Shown piece after piece: positions 1 through 7,743 of a stretch of DNA of 43,688 nucleotides. The position numbers and the translations under genes were made by a program. The first letter of the stretch is position 1. The number at the start of each line of letters is the position of its first letter. The stretch comes from a virus. The stretch covers positions 1 through 43,688 of IMG/VR virus record IMGVR_UViG_3300017956_002312; one strand, 5' to 3'. The notes beneath the pieces are model-generated. The model had not been told where the DNA came from. It made no database searches and saw only the letters and a list, made by a program, of their open reading frames with translations.

Positions 1-693
1 ATTTTAGACAAGGTAAATAAGTTTGAAGATTTACCTATTGTGCATACAGGTTGCGATACCTATGCAAGTATCTATCCAGAATTTAAGAAGTATATGAAAG
101 ACCACACAGTTGACGAAGTAGTTGACTATGTGCTAAGTCTTACTCCACAAGGTAAGTGGACGATGGATAATGGACAGGATGTTCATTTTATACTAACAGG
201 CGGTGAACCTTTGCTAGGGTGGCAGAGGTTATATATGGACCTATTTAAACACCCTCGTATGGAGGATTTGAAAAATGTTACGTTTGAAACAAATACAACA
301 CAGTCTCTCAGAGATGATTTCCGAGAGTATCTCAACAACGAAAGATCATTTCATATCACTTGGTCGTGCAGTCCGAAACTTTCCGTTAGCGGAGAGCCTT
401 GGGATACTGCTATCAAGCCTGACATTGCTAGGCAGTACTACGATGTACCTAATAGTAGTATGTATTTCAAGTTTGTTGTGGCTACCGAAGAAGATGTGGA
501 TGAAGTTACAAAAGCAGTTGAACAATACAGAGCAGAAGGAATCGATGTTCCGGTCTATGTTATGCCGCTTGGGGGTAGGTCAGAAGAATACAGCCTCAAC
601 ACAAGAGGAGTCGCAACACTGGCAATGGAGCGAGGCTGGCGCTATACACCCAGACTACACGTCGACATCTTCGGAAACGCCTGGGGAACATAA
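1..693 (+). CDS. queE: 7-carboxy-7-deazaguanine synthase (QueE), 5'-truncated by the window
   Basis: The radical SAM enzyme QueE converts 6-carboxytetrahydropterin to 7-carboxy-7-deazaguanine on the preQ0 route. The reading frame is open from base 1, so the N-terminus, including the main cluster-binding cysteines, lies outside. Seen here: a GCDTYAS segment, the GGE motif (LTGGEPLL), the QueE-typical WSCSPKLS segment, a YVMPLGG strand and the C-terminal RLHVDIFGNAWGT. These together make the family call secure. In phages preQ0 enzymes can feed 7-deazaguanine DNA modification or host queuosine supply; no other pathway gene is visible in this window. It ends 40 bases before the next gene. Confidence 0.9.
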   Translation: MLDKVNKFEDLPIVHTGCDTYASIYPEFKKYMKDHTVDEVVDYVLSLTPQGKWTMDNGQDVHFILTGGEPLLGWQRLYMDLFKHPRMEDLKNVTFETNTTQSLRDDFREYLNNERSFHITWSCSPKLSVSGEPWDTAIKPDIARQYYDVPNSSMYFKFVVATEEDVDEVTKAVEQYRAEGIDVPVYVMPLGGRSEEYSLNTRGVATLAMERGWRYTPRLHVDIFGNAWGT

Positions 694-732
694 GCCAGAA
701 ACACTAGACGAAAAAGCAAGAAAGGCAGGACT

Positions 733-1098
733 ATGATGGAAAAACTAAAAAACCTTTTTAAAGGCAAAACAAAAGATAAAAAACTTACACACCGTGAAGC
801 ATTAGAAGAAGAAAAGAAATCAGCAACTAAGGCAAAAAAACCTTGGGTTGGTGTAATTGATACACAAGTTAATAACAATGATATTAAGAACGGCTTCTTC
901 GAACTTGATTGGAATAATGAATTTATTGAGCAACTTATTGATGCAGGATATAAAGGCGAATCGCAAGAAGAAATTGTAGACGGTTGGTTTAAAGACGTTG
1001 CTAGAAATGTACTTCAAGAAGGAGGATATGATCCTAACAGAGGTGCAGGACACATTAAAATTGTTTCAAGAGAAGACGGTAAAAGTGAAGCATCCTAG
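733..1098 (+). CDS. Small charged protein of unknown function
   Basis: A 121-residue protein. The first 35 residues are rich in Lys and Glu (KNLFKGKTKDKK, EALEEEKK) and probably disordered or helical; the rest looks globular and acidic, with WVGVIDTQV, FFELDWNNEFI and DGWFKDVARNVL. Two adjacent ATG codons (733 and 736) are possible starts. I do not recognise a family with certainty; proteins of this type occur in marine T4-like phages. No signal peptide or membrane segment is seen. It follows queE closely and its end overlaps the start of the next gene by about 14 bases, which suggests co-transcription. Confidence 0.75.
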   Translation: MMEKLKNLFKGKTKDKKLTHREALEEEKKSATKAKKPWVGVIDTQVNNNDIKNGFFELDWNNEFIEQLIDAGYKGESQEEIVDGWFKDVARNVLQEGGYDPNRGAGHIKIVSREDGKSEAS

Positions 1099-2035
1099 TT
1101 TTAAAATTATAAGCGATACAGGTTCAAGAAACGGTATAGGACATAAACATCAAAGCACCAATGTAACAGATGGTGCTAAAATTTATGCTAGAGAATGTCC
1201 TACCAAGCCAAATTGGATATCTGCAAAAAATACAGAATTATTTGTTAAAAGAAGAAAATCTACTTTACTAATCTGTATTGGCGAAAGTTGGACTTATGGA
1301 GATAACTTTGCTCCACACGTACAAAGTGGGCAAGGCATAGATGATCCTTTTTATAGACTTAATAATTGTTTCGCAGGCTATTGTGCAAAGATGCTCGATG
1401 CTGATCTTTTGCTGTCGGCAGTTCCGGGCAACTGTAATCAAAATATGATGCACGACCTTGATAGGTTATTAGAAGAATATAATACCAAATATGAAACAAT
1501 ACGTGTTATATTTCAATTAACTAGTCCAGGAAGAGATAGTTCTGAAACTTACGATTGGTACTCAAACCTTAAAGGATATGATTTTTTATTTACAAGTAAA
1601 ATTCAAGTAGATCCAAAAGCATCAACAAAGGAATGGTTTGAACTTTATGACCAAATGATGCTGGAAGAATTCGATCGAATTTTAAAATCATACGTAAATG
1701 TAGATGGGTTAATTTGGAAAAACTTTAACGAATTTCTGGTTGACTTTTCTAGCGATTCGTTTATAATAGTAAAATGTCCATGGGTAAGACATTGTGCTAT
1801 GATGCATGGTAAACAAATTGAATTACCCTGGTGTAACGAAGCAGGTTGGTGGACCCAACACTATAAGAGATTTGGTAACTTTGAATACAATACAGAAATC
1901 ATGACGAAGGATCTAGATAAACTAAATGAATCAACAGATCTACTTAATAGAAGTAGCATTAACGGATTTCATCCTAAAGAAAGTTATCATATGCTTTGGG
2001 CAAGTCATTTAATATTTAACAGCACATGGGTTTAA
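1085..2035 (+). CDS. SGNH/GDSL-like hydrolase-fold protein
   Basis: About 316 residues from a GTG start at 1085. Longer versions from ATG at 998 would overlap the previous gene by 100 bases and are less likely. Near residue 63 is ICIGESWTYGD, matching SGNH block I with Glu in place of Asp (GES for GDS). GNCNQN later resembles the block III Gly-Asn, and NGFHPKESYHMLW near the end matches block V with its His. SGNH enzymes are esterases, acetyltransferases or deacylases acting on sugars and lipids. The substrate is unknown. It is the first of three SGNH-type proteins in the window (the others begin near 32.1 and 35.5 kb), which fits glycan acyl chemistry. Confidence 0.7.
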   Translation: MKHPSFKIISDTGSRNGIGHKHQSTNVTDGAKIYARECPTKPNWISAKNTELFVKRRKSTLLICIGESWTYGDNFAPHVQSGQGIDDPFYRLNNCFAGYCAKMLDADLLLSAVPGNCNQNMMHDLDRLLEEYNTKYETIRVIFQLTSPGRDSSETYDWYSNLKGYDFLFTSKIQVDPKASTKEWFELYDQMMLEEFDRILKSYVNVDGLIWKNFNEFLVDFSSDSFIIVKCPWVRHCAMMHGKQIELPWCNEAGWWTQHYKRFGNFEYNTEIMTKDLDKLNESTDLLNRSSINGFHPKESYHMLWASHLIFNSTWV

Positions 2036-2036
2036 A

Positions 2037-3023
2037 ATGAAGTATGTACTAGTAGACACAGCAAACACTTTCTTTCGTGCAAGACACGTCATTAGAGGCG
2101 ATCTTGATACTAAAGTAGGTATGGCTTTTCATATTACATTAAACAGCATTAAAAAGGCATGGAATGACTTTGATGCTGATCATATTGTATTTTGTCTAGA
2201 AGGTCGTAGTTGGCGTAAAGATTTTTACGAGCCTTATAAACGTAATAGACAAGAATCTCGTGATGCACTTACAGAATCACAACAAGAAGAAGAAAAAGTC
2301 TTTTGGGAAACCTTTGACGAGTTTAAAGACTTTGTAACTACAAAAACAAACTGTACAGTATTACAACACCCTGAACTAGAAGCAGATGATTTAATTGCTG
2401 GTTGGATTGATTATCATCCTGATGACGAACACGTAATTATTTCTACTGATGGTGACTTTGCACAACTTATTAGTCCCAAAGTTACACAATACAACGGTGT
2501 AAGTAATACAATTATTACACACGAAGGTTATTTTGACGACAAGAAGCGAGAGCCTATTGTTGATAAAAAGACAGGTGAACCTAAAGAAGCACCTAATCCT
2601 GAATGGCTATTATTTGAAAAATGTATGCGTGGTGATACAAGCGATAACGTGTTTAGTGCTTATCCAGGTGTACGTAAAAAAGGTACTAAGAACAAAGTAG
2701 GTATGCTTGAAGCATTTGCAGATAAGAGTACAAAAGGATACAATTGGAACAACCTAATGTTACAACGTTGGGTTGATCATGAAGGCGTTGAACATAGAGT
2801 TCTTGATGATTATAATCGTAACGTATTACTTTGTGATCTTAGGGCACAACCTGAGAACATTAAAGAAAAGATTAAGAACACTATACAAGAAAACGCACAA
2901 CCAAAAACTATTCAGCAGGTTGGACTTAGATTAATGAAGTTCTGTGCTATTTACGATATGCAAAGAATTTCAGATAATGCACAACAATATGCTGAACCAT
3001 TACAAGCGAGGTATCCAGTATGA
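2037..3023 (+). CDS. rnh: 5'-3' exonuclease, T4 RNase H / FEN family
   Basis: A structure-specific nuclease that removes RNA primers and 5' flaps during phage replication. The 328 residues are close to T4 RNase H (305). Metal-binding acidic residues are in place: Asp7 in YVLVDTANTFFRARH, the ELEADDLIAGW segment (Glu115, Asp117, Asp118), STDGDFAQL (Asp138, Asp140) and RGDTSDN near residue 200, followed by a PGV...G helix-hairpin-like stretch. R60KDFYEPYKRNR is the usual basic substrate-binding segment. The start lies directly after the previous stop and the end overlaps the next gene by 4 bases. The family is certain; the symbol assumes orthology with T4 rnh. Confidence 0.9.
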   Translation: MKYVLVDTANTFFRARHVIRGDLDTKVGMAFHITLNSIKKAWNDFDADHIVFCLEGRSWRKDFYEPYKRNRQESRDALTESQQEEEKVFWETFDEFKDFVTTKTNCTVLQHPELEADDLIAGWIDYHPDDEHVIISTDGDFAQLISPKVTQYNGVSNTIITHEGYFDDKKREPIVDKKTGEPKEAPNPEWLLFEKCMRGDTSDNVFSAYPGVRKKGTKNKVGMLEAFADKSTKGYNWNNLMLQRWVDHEGVEHRVLDDYNRNVLLCDLRAQPENIKEKIKNTIQENAQPKTIQQVGLRLMKFCAIYDMQRISDNAQQYAEPLQARYPV

Positions 3024-3496
3024 CATCTTTAAAAGCAAACGAAATTTTAAAAAACAAGTTTTGGATTATTGAAGATAATAACGATAATAAATTAGGTACA
3101 TTGTCTAAAGATGCAGACAATAGATTCATGTACAGTTGCGATACAGGAAGTTATCTGTACGATAATAAAACACAAGTTGAAAAGAAACTAGGCGGTATTG
3201 TTTGGAATAAAACTACAATTAGTGACAGTAACCCTGCATCAAAAGAAATCTATGGATTGCCAACTAGTACAGTACCATATAACGAAATGTATGATGTAAA
3301 ACGTAAGTTTGGACTATTTACAAAAAGTAAAAAGTCTAAAAGTTTATATTGTGCAGGTTATTTTTGTATTCATTTTGAAAAGGGTTGGGTTAAGAGTTTT
3401 TGTCCTAAATTAGTAACACTTGAAAAATATGAATATAGCGGTCCATTTAAAACAGAAATGGAAATGCGTTCGGAGTTAAGTCGTGTCAACCGTTAA
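3020..3496 (+). CDS. Phage hypothetical protein, 158 aa
   Basis: No named domain recognised. The protein begins with LKANEILKNKFWIIED and reads as a soluble mixed alpha/beta protein with many Lys and Tyr (YSCDTGSYLYDNK, FGLFTKSKKSKSLYCAGYFCIHFEKGW). It has no signal peptide or membrane helix. Proteins with this opening are, from memory, common in marine T4-like phages next to replication genes, but their function is not known to me. It overlaps the exonuclease by 4 bases (ATGA) and the next gene by 14, so it is translationally linked to the replication module. Confidence 0.8.
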   Translation: MTSLKANEILKNKFWIIEDNNDNKLGTLSKDADNRFMYSCDTGSYLYDNKTQVEKKLGGIVWNKTTISDSNPASKEIYGLPTSTVPYNEMYDVKRKFGLFTKSKKSKSLYCAGYFCIHFEKGWVKSFCPKLVTLEKYEYSGPFKTEMEMRSELSRVNR

Positions 3497-3728
3497 ACCA
3501 TTAAACACTATACCTTTACAACAGTTTATAGATCGTGTTAAGGGTGCTGATGCAAGTAAAGCACCTGAAGTTAAATTGCCTATAGCAGATGCTAAAGCAT
3601 TGGCTTTGACACTAGGATCTATAATGTCTAGATTACATGGTGATCTAGAGAAACTAGTCTACGAAAAGAACAATACAGAAGAAGTCATTAACGTTACCGT
3701 CGACGGCGGTAGCACAGACTGGAAATAA
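3483..3728 (+). CDS. Small phage hypothetical protein, 81 aa
   Basis: Starts at a GTG (GTGTCAACC) inside the end of the previous gene. The sequence is mostly helical: IPLQQFIDRVKGADAS, then LPIADAKALALTLGSIMSRLHGDLEKLVYEK, then an acidic tail ending in GGSTDWK. No catalytic motif is visible. The long central helix suggests a small oligomeric or accessory protein. Its place after the exonuclease and the 158-aa gene suggests one operon. The short AT-rich gap that follows holds a late-type promoter motif, so this is probably the last gene of the unit. Confidence 0.7.
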   Translation: MSTVKPLNTIPLQQFIDRVKGADASKAPEVKLPIADAKALALTLGSIMSRLHGDLEKLVYEKNNTEEVINVTVDGGSTDWK

Positions 3729-3753
3729 ACTACGCATATTACTCTCTCTTTTG

Positions 3754-3761
3754 GATAAATA
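3754..3761 (+). promoter_or_regulatory. T4-like late promoter motif (GATAAATA)
   Basis: GATAAATA differs by one base from the T4 late consensus TATAAATA and lies about 20 bases before the ATG at 3781, with GAGAGAAAA between as ribosome-binding sequence. Spacing fits a short leader. A TTG at 3751 would place this motif inside the gene, so the ATG is the better start. Confidence 0.5.
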
Positions 3762-3780
3762 CATTAGTGAGAGAAAAGAT

Positions 3781-4071
3781 ATGAGTAGACCAAAACCAAC
3801 AGTTCTTTTAGAACACGTTAATAAAAAAACATACAGGACTGAGCAAGTGCTTCAGGCTGAAGCCATTTGGGCTGTGTTTTATCAGAACAAACCATTCAAT
3901 TTAAAGTCAGCAAATATGCTAACTAACTATCCCGGACCAAAATATAAGAAAGTGTCTTTTTCGAATCCAGGACACGCACACAACCTAGCAAAGAAATTAA
4001 ACGATATGTTTAATTGCAGTGATTTTGATGTAGTCAAACTCACCCAAGGCGAAATAGTAAAAGAAGATTAA
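3781..4071 (+). CDS. Phage hypothetical protein, about 96 aa
   Basis: From the ATG at 3781, supported by a purine-rich GAGAGAAAA just upstream, the protein begins MSRPKPTVLLEHVNKKTYRTEQVLQAEAIWAVFYQNKPFN (shown in part). It contains a helix followed by NMLTNYPGPKYKKVSFSNPGHAHNLAKKLN, which looks like a small alpha/beta domain. No enzyme motif is seen. The TTG-initiated longer form (3751) is less likely because it overlaps the promoter motif. The next gene starts one base after the stop, so the two are probably co-expressed. Confidence 0.75.
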   Translation: MSRPKPTVLLEHVNKKTYRTEQVLQAEAIWAVFYQNKPFNLKSANMLTNYPGPKYKKVSFSNPGHAHNLAKKLNDMFNCSDFDVVKLTQGEIVKED

Positions 4072-4072
4072 A

Positions 4073-4468
4073 ATGAACTGGAAAGAAACCTATACAAAGG
4101 TATTCTTAAAACAAGCCGGTATTAGTATTAACGAAAGTACTATGAAAGAGTATATGCCGCTTTGGTGGCAAAATACTAGAGAAAAGACTTCGGGTGGATT
4201 ACGTCTTACAGACGAAGGTATGATGTTTTTGATGGAAACATTAGAACTAGCAACATACGAAATTCCATTTCCGCCCGATTTTAGAATGACTACCCAAGTT
4301 GTAATATTCTTAGATAAATTTATTGACTGTCCTTACTATATTACAAACAAAAGTATTACAGTTACAAGTGAAAAAAAGAGCATGGAATTGCACCTTTTTA
4401 GCGGAGATGTACGCAAGTACGGATTGGCAAAAGCACTCAAAAGAACAGAAGAACACGAAGATTCTTAA
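4073..4468 (+). CDS. Phage hypothetical protein, 131 aa
   Basis: A small soluble protein with an N-terminal helical part (KVFLKQAGISINESTMKEY), a central RLTDEGMMFLMETLELATYEIPFP segment and a C-terminal ITVTSEKKSMELHLFSGDVRKYGLAKAL. I recall similar proteins as unassigned genes in T4-like marine phages, but cannot give a function. No membrane helix or signal peptide. It directly follows the previous gene. Downstream is a 120-base AT-rich gap with a sigma70-like promoter and no hairpin terminator that I can see. Confidence 0.75.
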   Translation: MNWKETYTKVFLKQAGISINESTMKEYMPLWWQNTREKTSGGLRLTDEGMMFLMETLELATYEIPFPPDFRMTTQVVIFLDKFIDCPYYITNKSITVTSEKKSMELHLFSGDVRKYGLAKALKRTEEHEDS

Positions 4469-4507
4469 TAAAAACCAAAAATATTTCCAAAATAATTAAA
4501 AAAAGAC

Positions 4508-4535
4508 TTGACTTTTATCCTAGTGATGCTATACT
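4508..4535 (+). promoter_or_regulatory. Sigma70-like promoter for the MoxR gene
   Basis: TTGACT (4508-4513) and TATACT (4530-4535) are separated by 16 bases. This is a host-type promoter rather than the late TATAAATA type, so the ATPase gene downstream is probably transcribed by unmodified host polymerase early or in mid infection. Expected start of transcription is near 4542, about 50 bases before the chosen ATG. Confidence 0.65.
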
Positions 4536-4580
4536 ATATACATAGTTAGAAATTAACTATGGCACTGAAACAAAGATACG

Positions 4581-4585
4581 AGGAG
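4581..4585 (+). promoter_or_regulatory. Ribosome-binding site AGGAG that decides the MoxR start
   Basis: AGGAG sits 6 bases before the ATG at 4592. The in-frame ATG at 4559 has no such sequence and would put this site inside the gene, so 4592 is the preferred start. Confidence 0.7.
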
Positions 4586-4591
4586 TACAAA

Positions 4592-5680
4592 ATGGAAAAC
4601 ATTGCAATCCGTCAAGTTGGTCCTAATGCGGCTAAGAAAGCAATCGTTAGGGCAATGAGTAAAAAGCGTCCCATATTTATTTGGGGTGCACCAGGTATTG
4701 GTAAATCCGATATCGTTGAACAAATTACAGACAGTTTTGAAAACTCTCTGCTAATTGATATTCGTTTGTCATTATGGGAACCTACAGATATTAAAGGTAT
4801 GCCATATTATTCGGCAAATGATAACACTATGAAATGGGCACCGCCTGTAGAACTTCCAGACGAAAAGATGGCTAAGAAATATAAGACCATCGTTTTGTTT
4901 ATGGACGAAATGAATTCAGCCGCGCCGGCAGTACAGGCCGCGGCATATCAATTGGTACTTAACCGTAGGGTTGGTACTTACAAACTGCCAGACAATGTTC
5001 CTATTGTCGCCGCTGGTAACCGTGAAGCAGACAAAGGTGTCACTTACCGTATGCCGGCTCCATTGGCTAACCGTTTTGTACACTTGGAAATGAAAGTGGA
5101 CTTTGATGATTGGTTTGCTTGGGCAGTTGATAACAAGATCCACAACGATGTTGTTGGTTTCTTAACTTTTAGTAAAAAGGACTTGTATGACTTTGATCCT
5201 AAATCTCCGTCACGTTCTTTTGCTACACCGCGTTCTTGGTCATTTGTATCCGAATTACTTGAGGATGATGATGACGAGAATACCACTACCGATTTGGTTA
5301 GTGGTGCAGTCGGCGAAGGTTTGGCTGTTAAGTTTATGGCACACCGTAAGGTTGCCGCAAACTTGCCTAACCCAACTGATGTACTTGCTGGTAAGGCTAA
5401 AACACTTGATACTAAAGAAATCAGTGCCATGTATTCCTTAACAGTATCTTTGTGTTATGAACTTAAAGAAGCGTCTGACAAAGGCGATAAGAAGTTTGAC
5501 GATAAAGTAAATAACTTCTTACGTTTTGCAATGGATAACTTCGATACTGAATTGGTTGTAATGGGTATTAAACTTGCCCTCACTCAATACCAATTGCCAA
5601 TCGATCCAGACGAAGTTGAATGCTTTGACGAGTTTCATGACAAGTTTGGCAAGTATATTAAGGCCGCACAGGCTTCATAA
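4592..5680 (+). CDS. MoxR-type AAA+ ATPase
   Basis: A 362-residue AAA+ ATPase. From the ATG at 4592, Walker A is GAPGIGKS (residues 32-39) and Walker B is LFMDEMN (Asp105, Glu106), followed by AAAYQLVLNRRVG and VPIVAAGNREADKG (sensor 1 region) and PAPLANRFVHLEM (arginine-finger-like region). MoxR ATPases usually work with a VWA-domain protein to remodel or load metal into a target complex. The VWA partner is the next gene, so the pair is very likely functional together. It has its own sigma70-like promoter and is closed by a hairpin terminator. The client is unknown; virion assembly or takeover of a host complex are both possible. Confidence 0.88.
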   Translation: MENIAIRQVGPNAAKKAIVRAMSKKRPIFIWGAPGIGKSDIVEQITDSFENSLLIDIRLSLWEPTDIKGMPYYSANDNTMKWAPPVELPDEKMAKKYKTIVLFMDEMNSAAPAVQAAAYQLVLNRRVGTYKLPDNVPIVAAGNREADKGVTYRMPAPLANRFVHLEMKVDFDDWFAWAVDNKIHNDVVGFLTFSKKDLYDFDPKSPSRSFATPRSWSFVSELLEDDDDENTTTDLVSGAVGEGLAVKFMAHRKVAANLPNPTDVLAGKAKTLDTKEISAMYSLTVSLCYELKEASDKGDKKFDDKVNNFLRFAMDNFDTELVVMGIKLALTQYQLPIDPDEVECFDEFHDKFGKYIKAAQAS

Positions 5681-5689
5681 TTGGAGCAT

Positions 5690-5725
5690 TTGGGGGAGAG
5701 TTTTTGGATTCTCCCCCAATTCTTT
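5690..5725 (+). terminator. Rho-independent terminator
   Basis: A 10-bp perfect stem, TTGGGGGAGA (5690-5699) with TCTCCCCCAA (5710-5719), a 10-base loop and a T-rich tail (TTCTTT). The G/C-rich stem stands out strongly in AT-rich DNA. It ends the MoxR transcript just before a second host-type promoter. Confidence 0.85.
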
Positions 5726-5727
5726 GG

Positions 5728-5756
5728 TTGACATTTACCGTTAAATATACTATAAT
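5728..5756 (+). promoter_or_regulatory. Consensus sigma70 promoter (TTGACA-N17-TATAAT)
   Basis: TTGACA at 5728-5733 and TATAAT at 5751-5756 with exactly 17 bases between: a perfect consensus at both boxes. It would drive the VWA/metallopeptidase-like gene at 5807 with a leader of about 45 bases. It follows immediately on the terminator of the gene upstream. Confidence 0.8.
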
Positions 5757-5806
5757 AATTACTATAATAGTAATTTGATAGTAAAATAATAAGGCACAAG
5801 GAGAAC

Positions 5807-7084
5807 ATGGCAATGAGTGTAGCAACAACAGAAACTGTAGAAACACCAGAAATTGAAATTACTGACGAACTTCGTGCAGAAGTTCAAGACAGAATTATTG
5901 TAGCAAGAGTAGGTTTGCTACTTCGCCATCCGTTTTTTGGTAATATGGCTACACGTCTTGTATTACAAGAAGCAAATGAATGGTGTCCAACTGCCGCAAC
6001 AGACGGTCGTAACTTATATTATAATGTTGCGTTCTTTTCTCAAATGTCAAATAAAGAAATTGAATTCGTTATTGCACACGAAATTTTGCATTGTGTATTT
6101 GACCATATGACACGTAGAGAAGACCGTGATCCGCAAATACATAACATTGCCGCAGACTATATTGTAAACAATACTCTTGTTAGAGATCGTATTGGCGAAA
6201 AGCCTAAAGACATTCCAATTTTCCAAGACTTTAAATATGAAGGTTGGACTTCAGAAGCAGTATATGATGATATCTTTGAAAAGTATGATCAAGAACAACT
6301 TGAGCAACTAGGTAAACTTCTTGACGAACACGTTGATTGGGATAAAGATAATCAAGGTAGTGGTCAATCTAAAAGTAAAGATGGCAAAGACGGTAAAGGC
6401 AAGGCGCCGTCTTACAGTAAAGAAGAATTACGTAAAATCCGTGACGAAATTAAAGAGAATATGATTAGTGCGGCACAGGCGGCTGGTGCTGGTAATATTC
6501 CTAAAGAAGTAGAACGTATTATTAAAGAACTTACAGAACCTAAAATGAACTGGCGTGAATTGTTACGTCAGCAAATTCAATCTACTATTAAAAATGATTT
6601 TACATTCCAACGTCCTTCACGTAAGGCCTGGCACACTAATGCAATTTTACCAGGTATGAACTTCGACGAAACAATTGATATTTGTGTTGCAGTAGATATG
6701 TCAGGGTCAATTGGTAATGATCAGGCAAAAGATTTCCTAAGTGAAATACAAGGTATTATGGCAGAGTATCAAGACTACAATATTAAAGTATGGTGTTTTG
6801 ATACTGATGTATATAACGAACAAGACTTCCGTGCTGACAGTGGTGAAAGTTTAGACGACTACCAAGTTGTTGGCGGTGGCGGTACAGACTTCATGGCTAA
6901 CTGGAAATACATGAAAGAACACGATATTCAACCGAAGCGTTTCATTATGTTTACAGATGGTTATCCATGGGATTCATGGGGTGATGAAGATTACTGTGAT
7001 ACAGTATTTGTTATTCATTCACATCATGACAAAAACTTGCAGGCACCATTCGGGTTAACTGCTCACTATGAAAAGGCGGCATGA
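5807..7084 (+). CDS. VWA-domain protein with N-terminal metallopeptidase-like domain (DUF2201 type)
   Basis: 425 residues with two parts. The N-terminal part carries the zinc-binding-type motif HEILH (residues 91-95) followed by HCVFDHMTRRE; such putative metallopeptidase domains precede VWA-like domains in DUF2201 proteins. A Lys/Gly/Asp-rich linker follows (about 180-205). The C-terminal VWA domain has the MIDAS segment DMSGSIG (Asp297, Ser299, Ser301), then GGGGTDF and MFTDGYPWDSWG. AAGGAG precedes the ATG at 5807; a second ATG two codons later is possible. With the MoxR ATPase upstream it forms a classic MoxR/VWA pair. Each gene has its own host-type promoter. Whether HEILH is catalytically active is not known. 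Confidence 0.85.
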   Translation: MAMSVATTETVETPEIEITDELRAEVQDRIIVARVGLLLRHPFFGNMATRLVLQEANEWCPTAATDGRNLYYNVAFFSQMSNKEIEFVIAHEILHCVFDHMTRREDRDPQIHNIAADYIVNNTLVRDRIGEKPKDIPIFQDFKYEGWTSEAVYDDIFEKYDQEQLEQLGKLLDEHVDWDKDNQGSGQSKSKDGKDGKGKAPSYSKEELRKIRDEIKENMISAAQAAGAGNIPKEVERIIKELTEPKMNWRELLRQQIQSTIKNDFTFQRPSRKAWHTNAILPGMNFDETIDICVAVDMSGSIGNDQAKDFLSEIQGIMAEYQDYNIKVWCFDTDVYNEQDFRADSGESLDDYQVVGGGGTDFMANWKYMKEHDIQPKRFIMFTDGYPWDSWGDEDYCDTVFVIHSHHDKNLQAPFGLTAHYEKAA

Positions 7085-7356
7085 CAGTTTTGAAAAACGG
7101 ACAACCGAATGCCTTAGACTTCTTTGGCATTAGAGAGTTAAGAACTTTTCCAAAACATTTTGACTTTGTTACAGTTGAAATGCGTTATAACCTTGAAGAC
7201 TCTATAAGAAAATGGATAAAGCATAATCTTAAAGGTCGTTTTTATATTGGCAGATCGTTGAATGACGACTTTAATCCAATACTCAAAATTGGTTTTGAAA
7301 GCCACAAAGAACTATCTTATTTCATGTTGGCTTGTCCACATTTGAAGTATGCATAA
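7081..7356 (+). CDS. Small hypothetical protein, 91 aa
   Basis: Overlaps the VWA gene by 4 bases (ATGA), so it is coupled to it. Visible parts are a helix-forming FGIRELRTFPKHFDF, then YNLEDSIRKWIKHNLKGRFYIGRSL and a C-terminal GFESHKELSYFMLACPHL. It is soluble and has no recognisable catalytic motif. Because of the coupling it may be an accessory of the MoxR/VWA pair, but this is position-based inference only. The gap after it contains an inverted repeat and a palindrome. Confidence 0.65.
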   Translation: MTVLKNGQPNALDFFGIRELRTFPKHFDFVTVEMRYNLEDSIRKWIKHNLKGRFYIGRSLNDDFNPILKIGFESHKELSYFMLACPHLKYA

Positions 7357-7358
7357 GT

Positions 7359-7387
7359 ACATAGCAGTAAATAATTAAGTGCTATGT
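7359..7387 (+). promoter_or_regulatory. Inverted repeat enclosing a late-promoter-like motif
   Basis: ACATAGCA (7359-7366) and TGCTATGT (7380-7387) form an 8-bp stem with a 13-base loop. AGTAAATA (7366-7373), a weak match to the late consensus, spans the loop edge. No T-run follows, so a terminator is unlikely; it may control the gene at 7426. Confidence 0.35.
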
Positions 7388-7397
7388 TAATTAGTAC

Positions 7398-7411
7398 AAA
7401 TGATATCATTT
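7398..7411. repeat. 14-bp perfect palindrome upstream of a ribosome-binding site
   Basis: AAATGATATCATTT is a perfect palindrome ending just before AAGGAGA and the ATG at 7426. It could be a binding site for a dimeric protein or an RNA hairpin that modulates translation. The base composition makes chance occurrence possible. Confidence 0.4.
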
Positions 7412-7425
7412 AAAAGGAGACATTA

Positions 7426-7743
7426 ATGTCAGAAGAAAACAAAACACCACAAGCGGCAACTCCGCCACAAGGTCAAGTTAGTGCAGAACTAACTGTACAA
7501 GACTTGAGTGTTTTAAAAACTATCATTGAGGTTGCACAATCTCGTGGTGCTTTTAAAGCAAACGAACTAGAAGCAGTAGGCAAAACTTTCAACAAGTTAG
7601 AAACATTTTTAACTACTGTATCAAACCAACAAGTTGGTGAACAAGCAAAAGCACCAGCAACGCCAGCGGCGGCTCCAAAGACTGAAGTAAAAGATACTCC
7701 AGTATCATCAGAAGACGCGGCGGCGGCACTAGGAGCATCATAA
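7426..7743 (+). CDS. Phage hypothetical protein, Ala/Pro-rich, 105 aa
   Basis: The centre, QVSAELTVQDLSVLKTIIEV (residues about 16-35) and GAFKANELEAVGKTFNKLETFL, is a typical amphipathic-helix pair. The N-terminal 15 and C-terminal 40 residues are Ala-, Pro- and Gln-rich and probably disordered. I recall close relatives in marine T4-like cyanophages located among structural genes, with no assigned function. AAGGAGA lies just before the ATG. Its stop overlaps the next ATG by one base, so the two are co-translated. Confidence 0.8.
   Translation: MSEENKTPQAATPPQGQVSAELTVQDLSVLKTIIEVAQSRGAFKANELEAVGKTFNKLETFLTTVSNQQVGEQAKAPATPAAAPKTEVKDTPVSSEDAAAALGAS

Noticed and set aside
275-736. A 153-codon open frame overlapping queE in another frame
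   Set aside because: queE motifs are clear in frame 1 and the alternative protein looks random; its end only happens to overlap the next ATG.
998-1084. N-terminal extension of the SGNH gene to an ATG at 998
   Set aside because: It would overlap the previous gene by about 100 bases; the GTG at 1085 gives a 14-base overlap like other junctions here.
5044-5441. Long open frames on both strands inside the MoxR gene
   Set aside because: The MoxR frame carries all conserved motifs; the others lack motifs and start signals.
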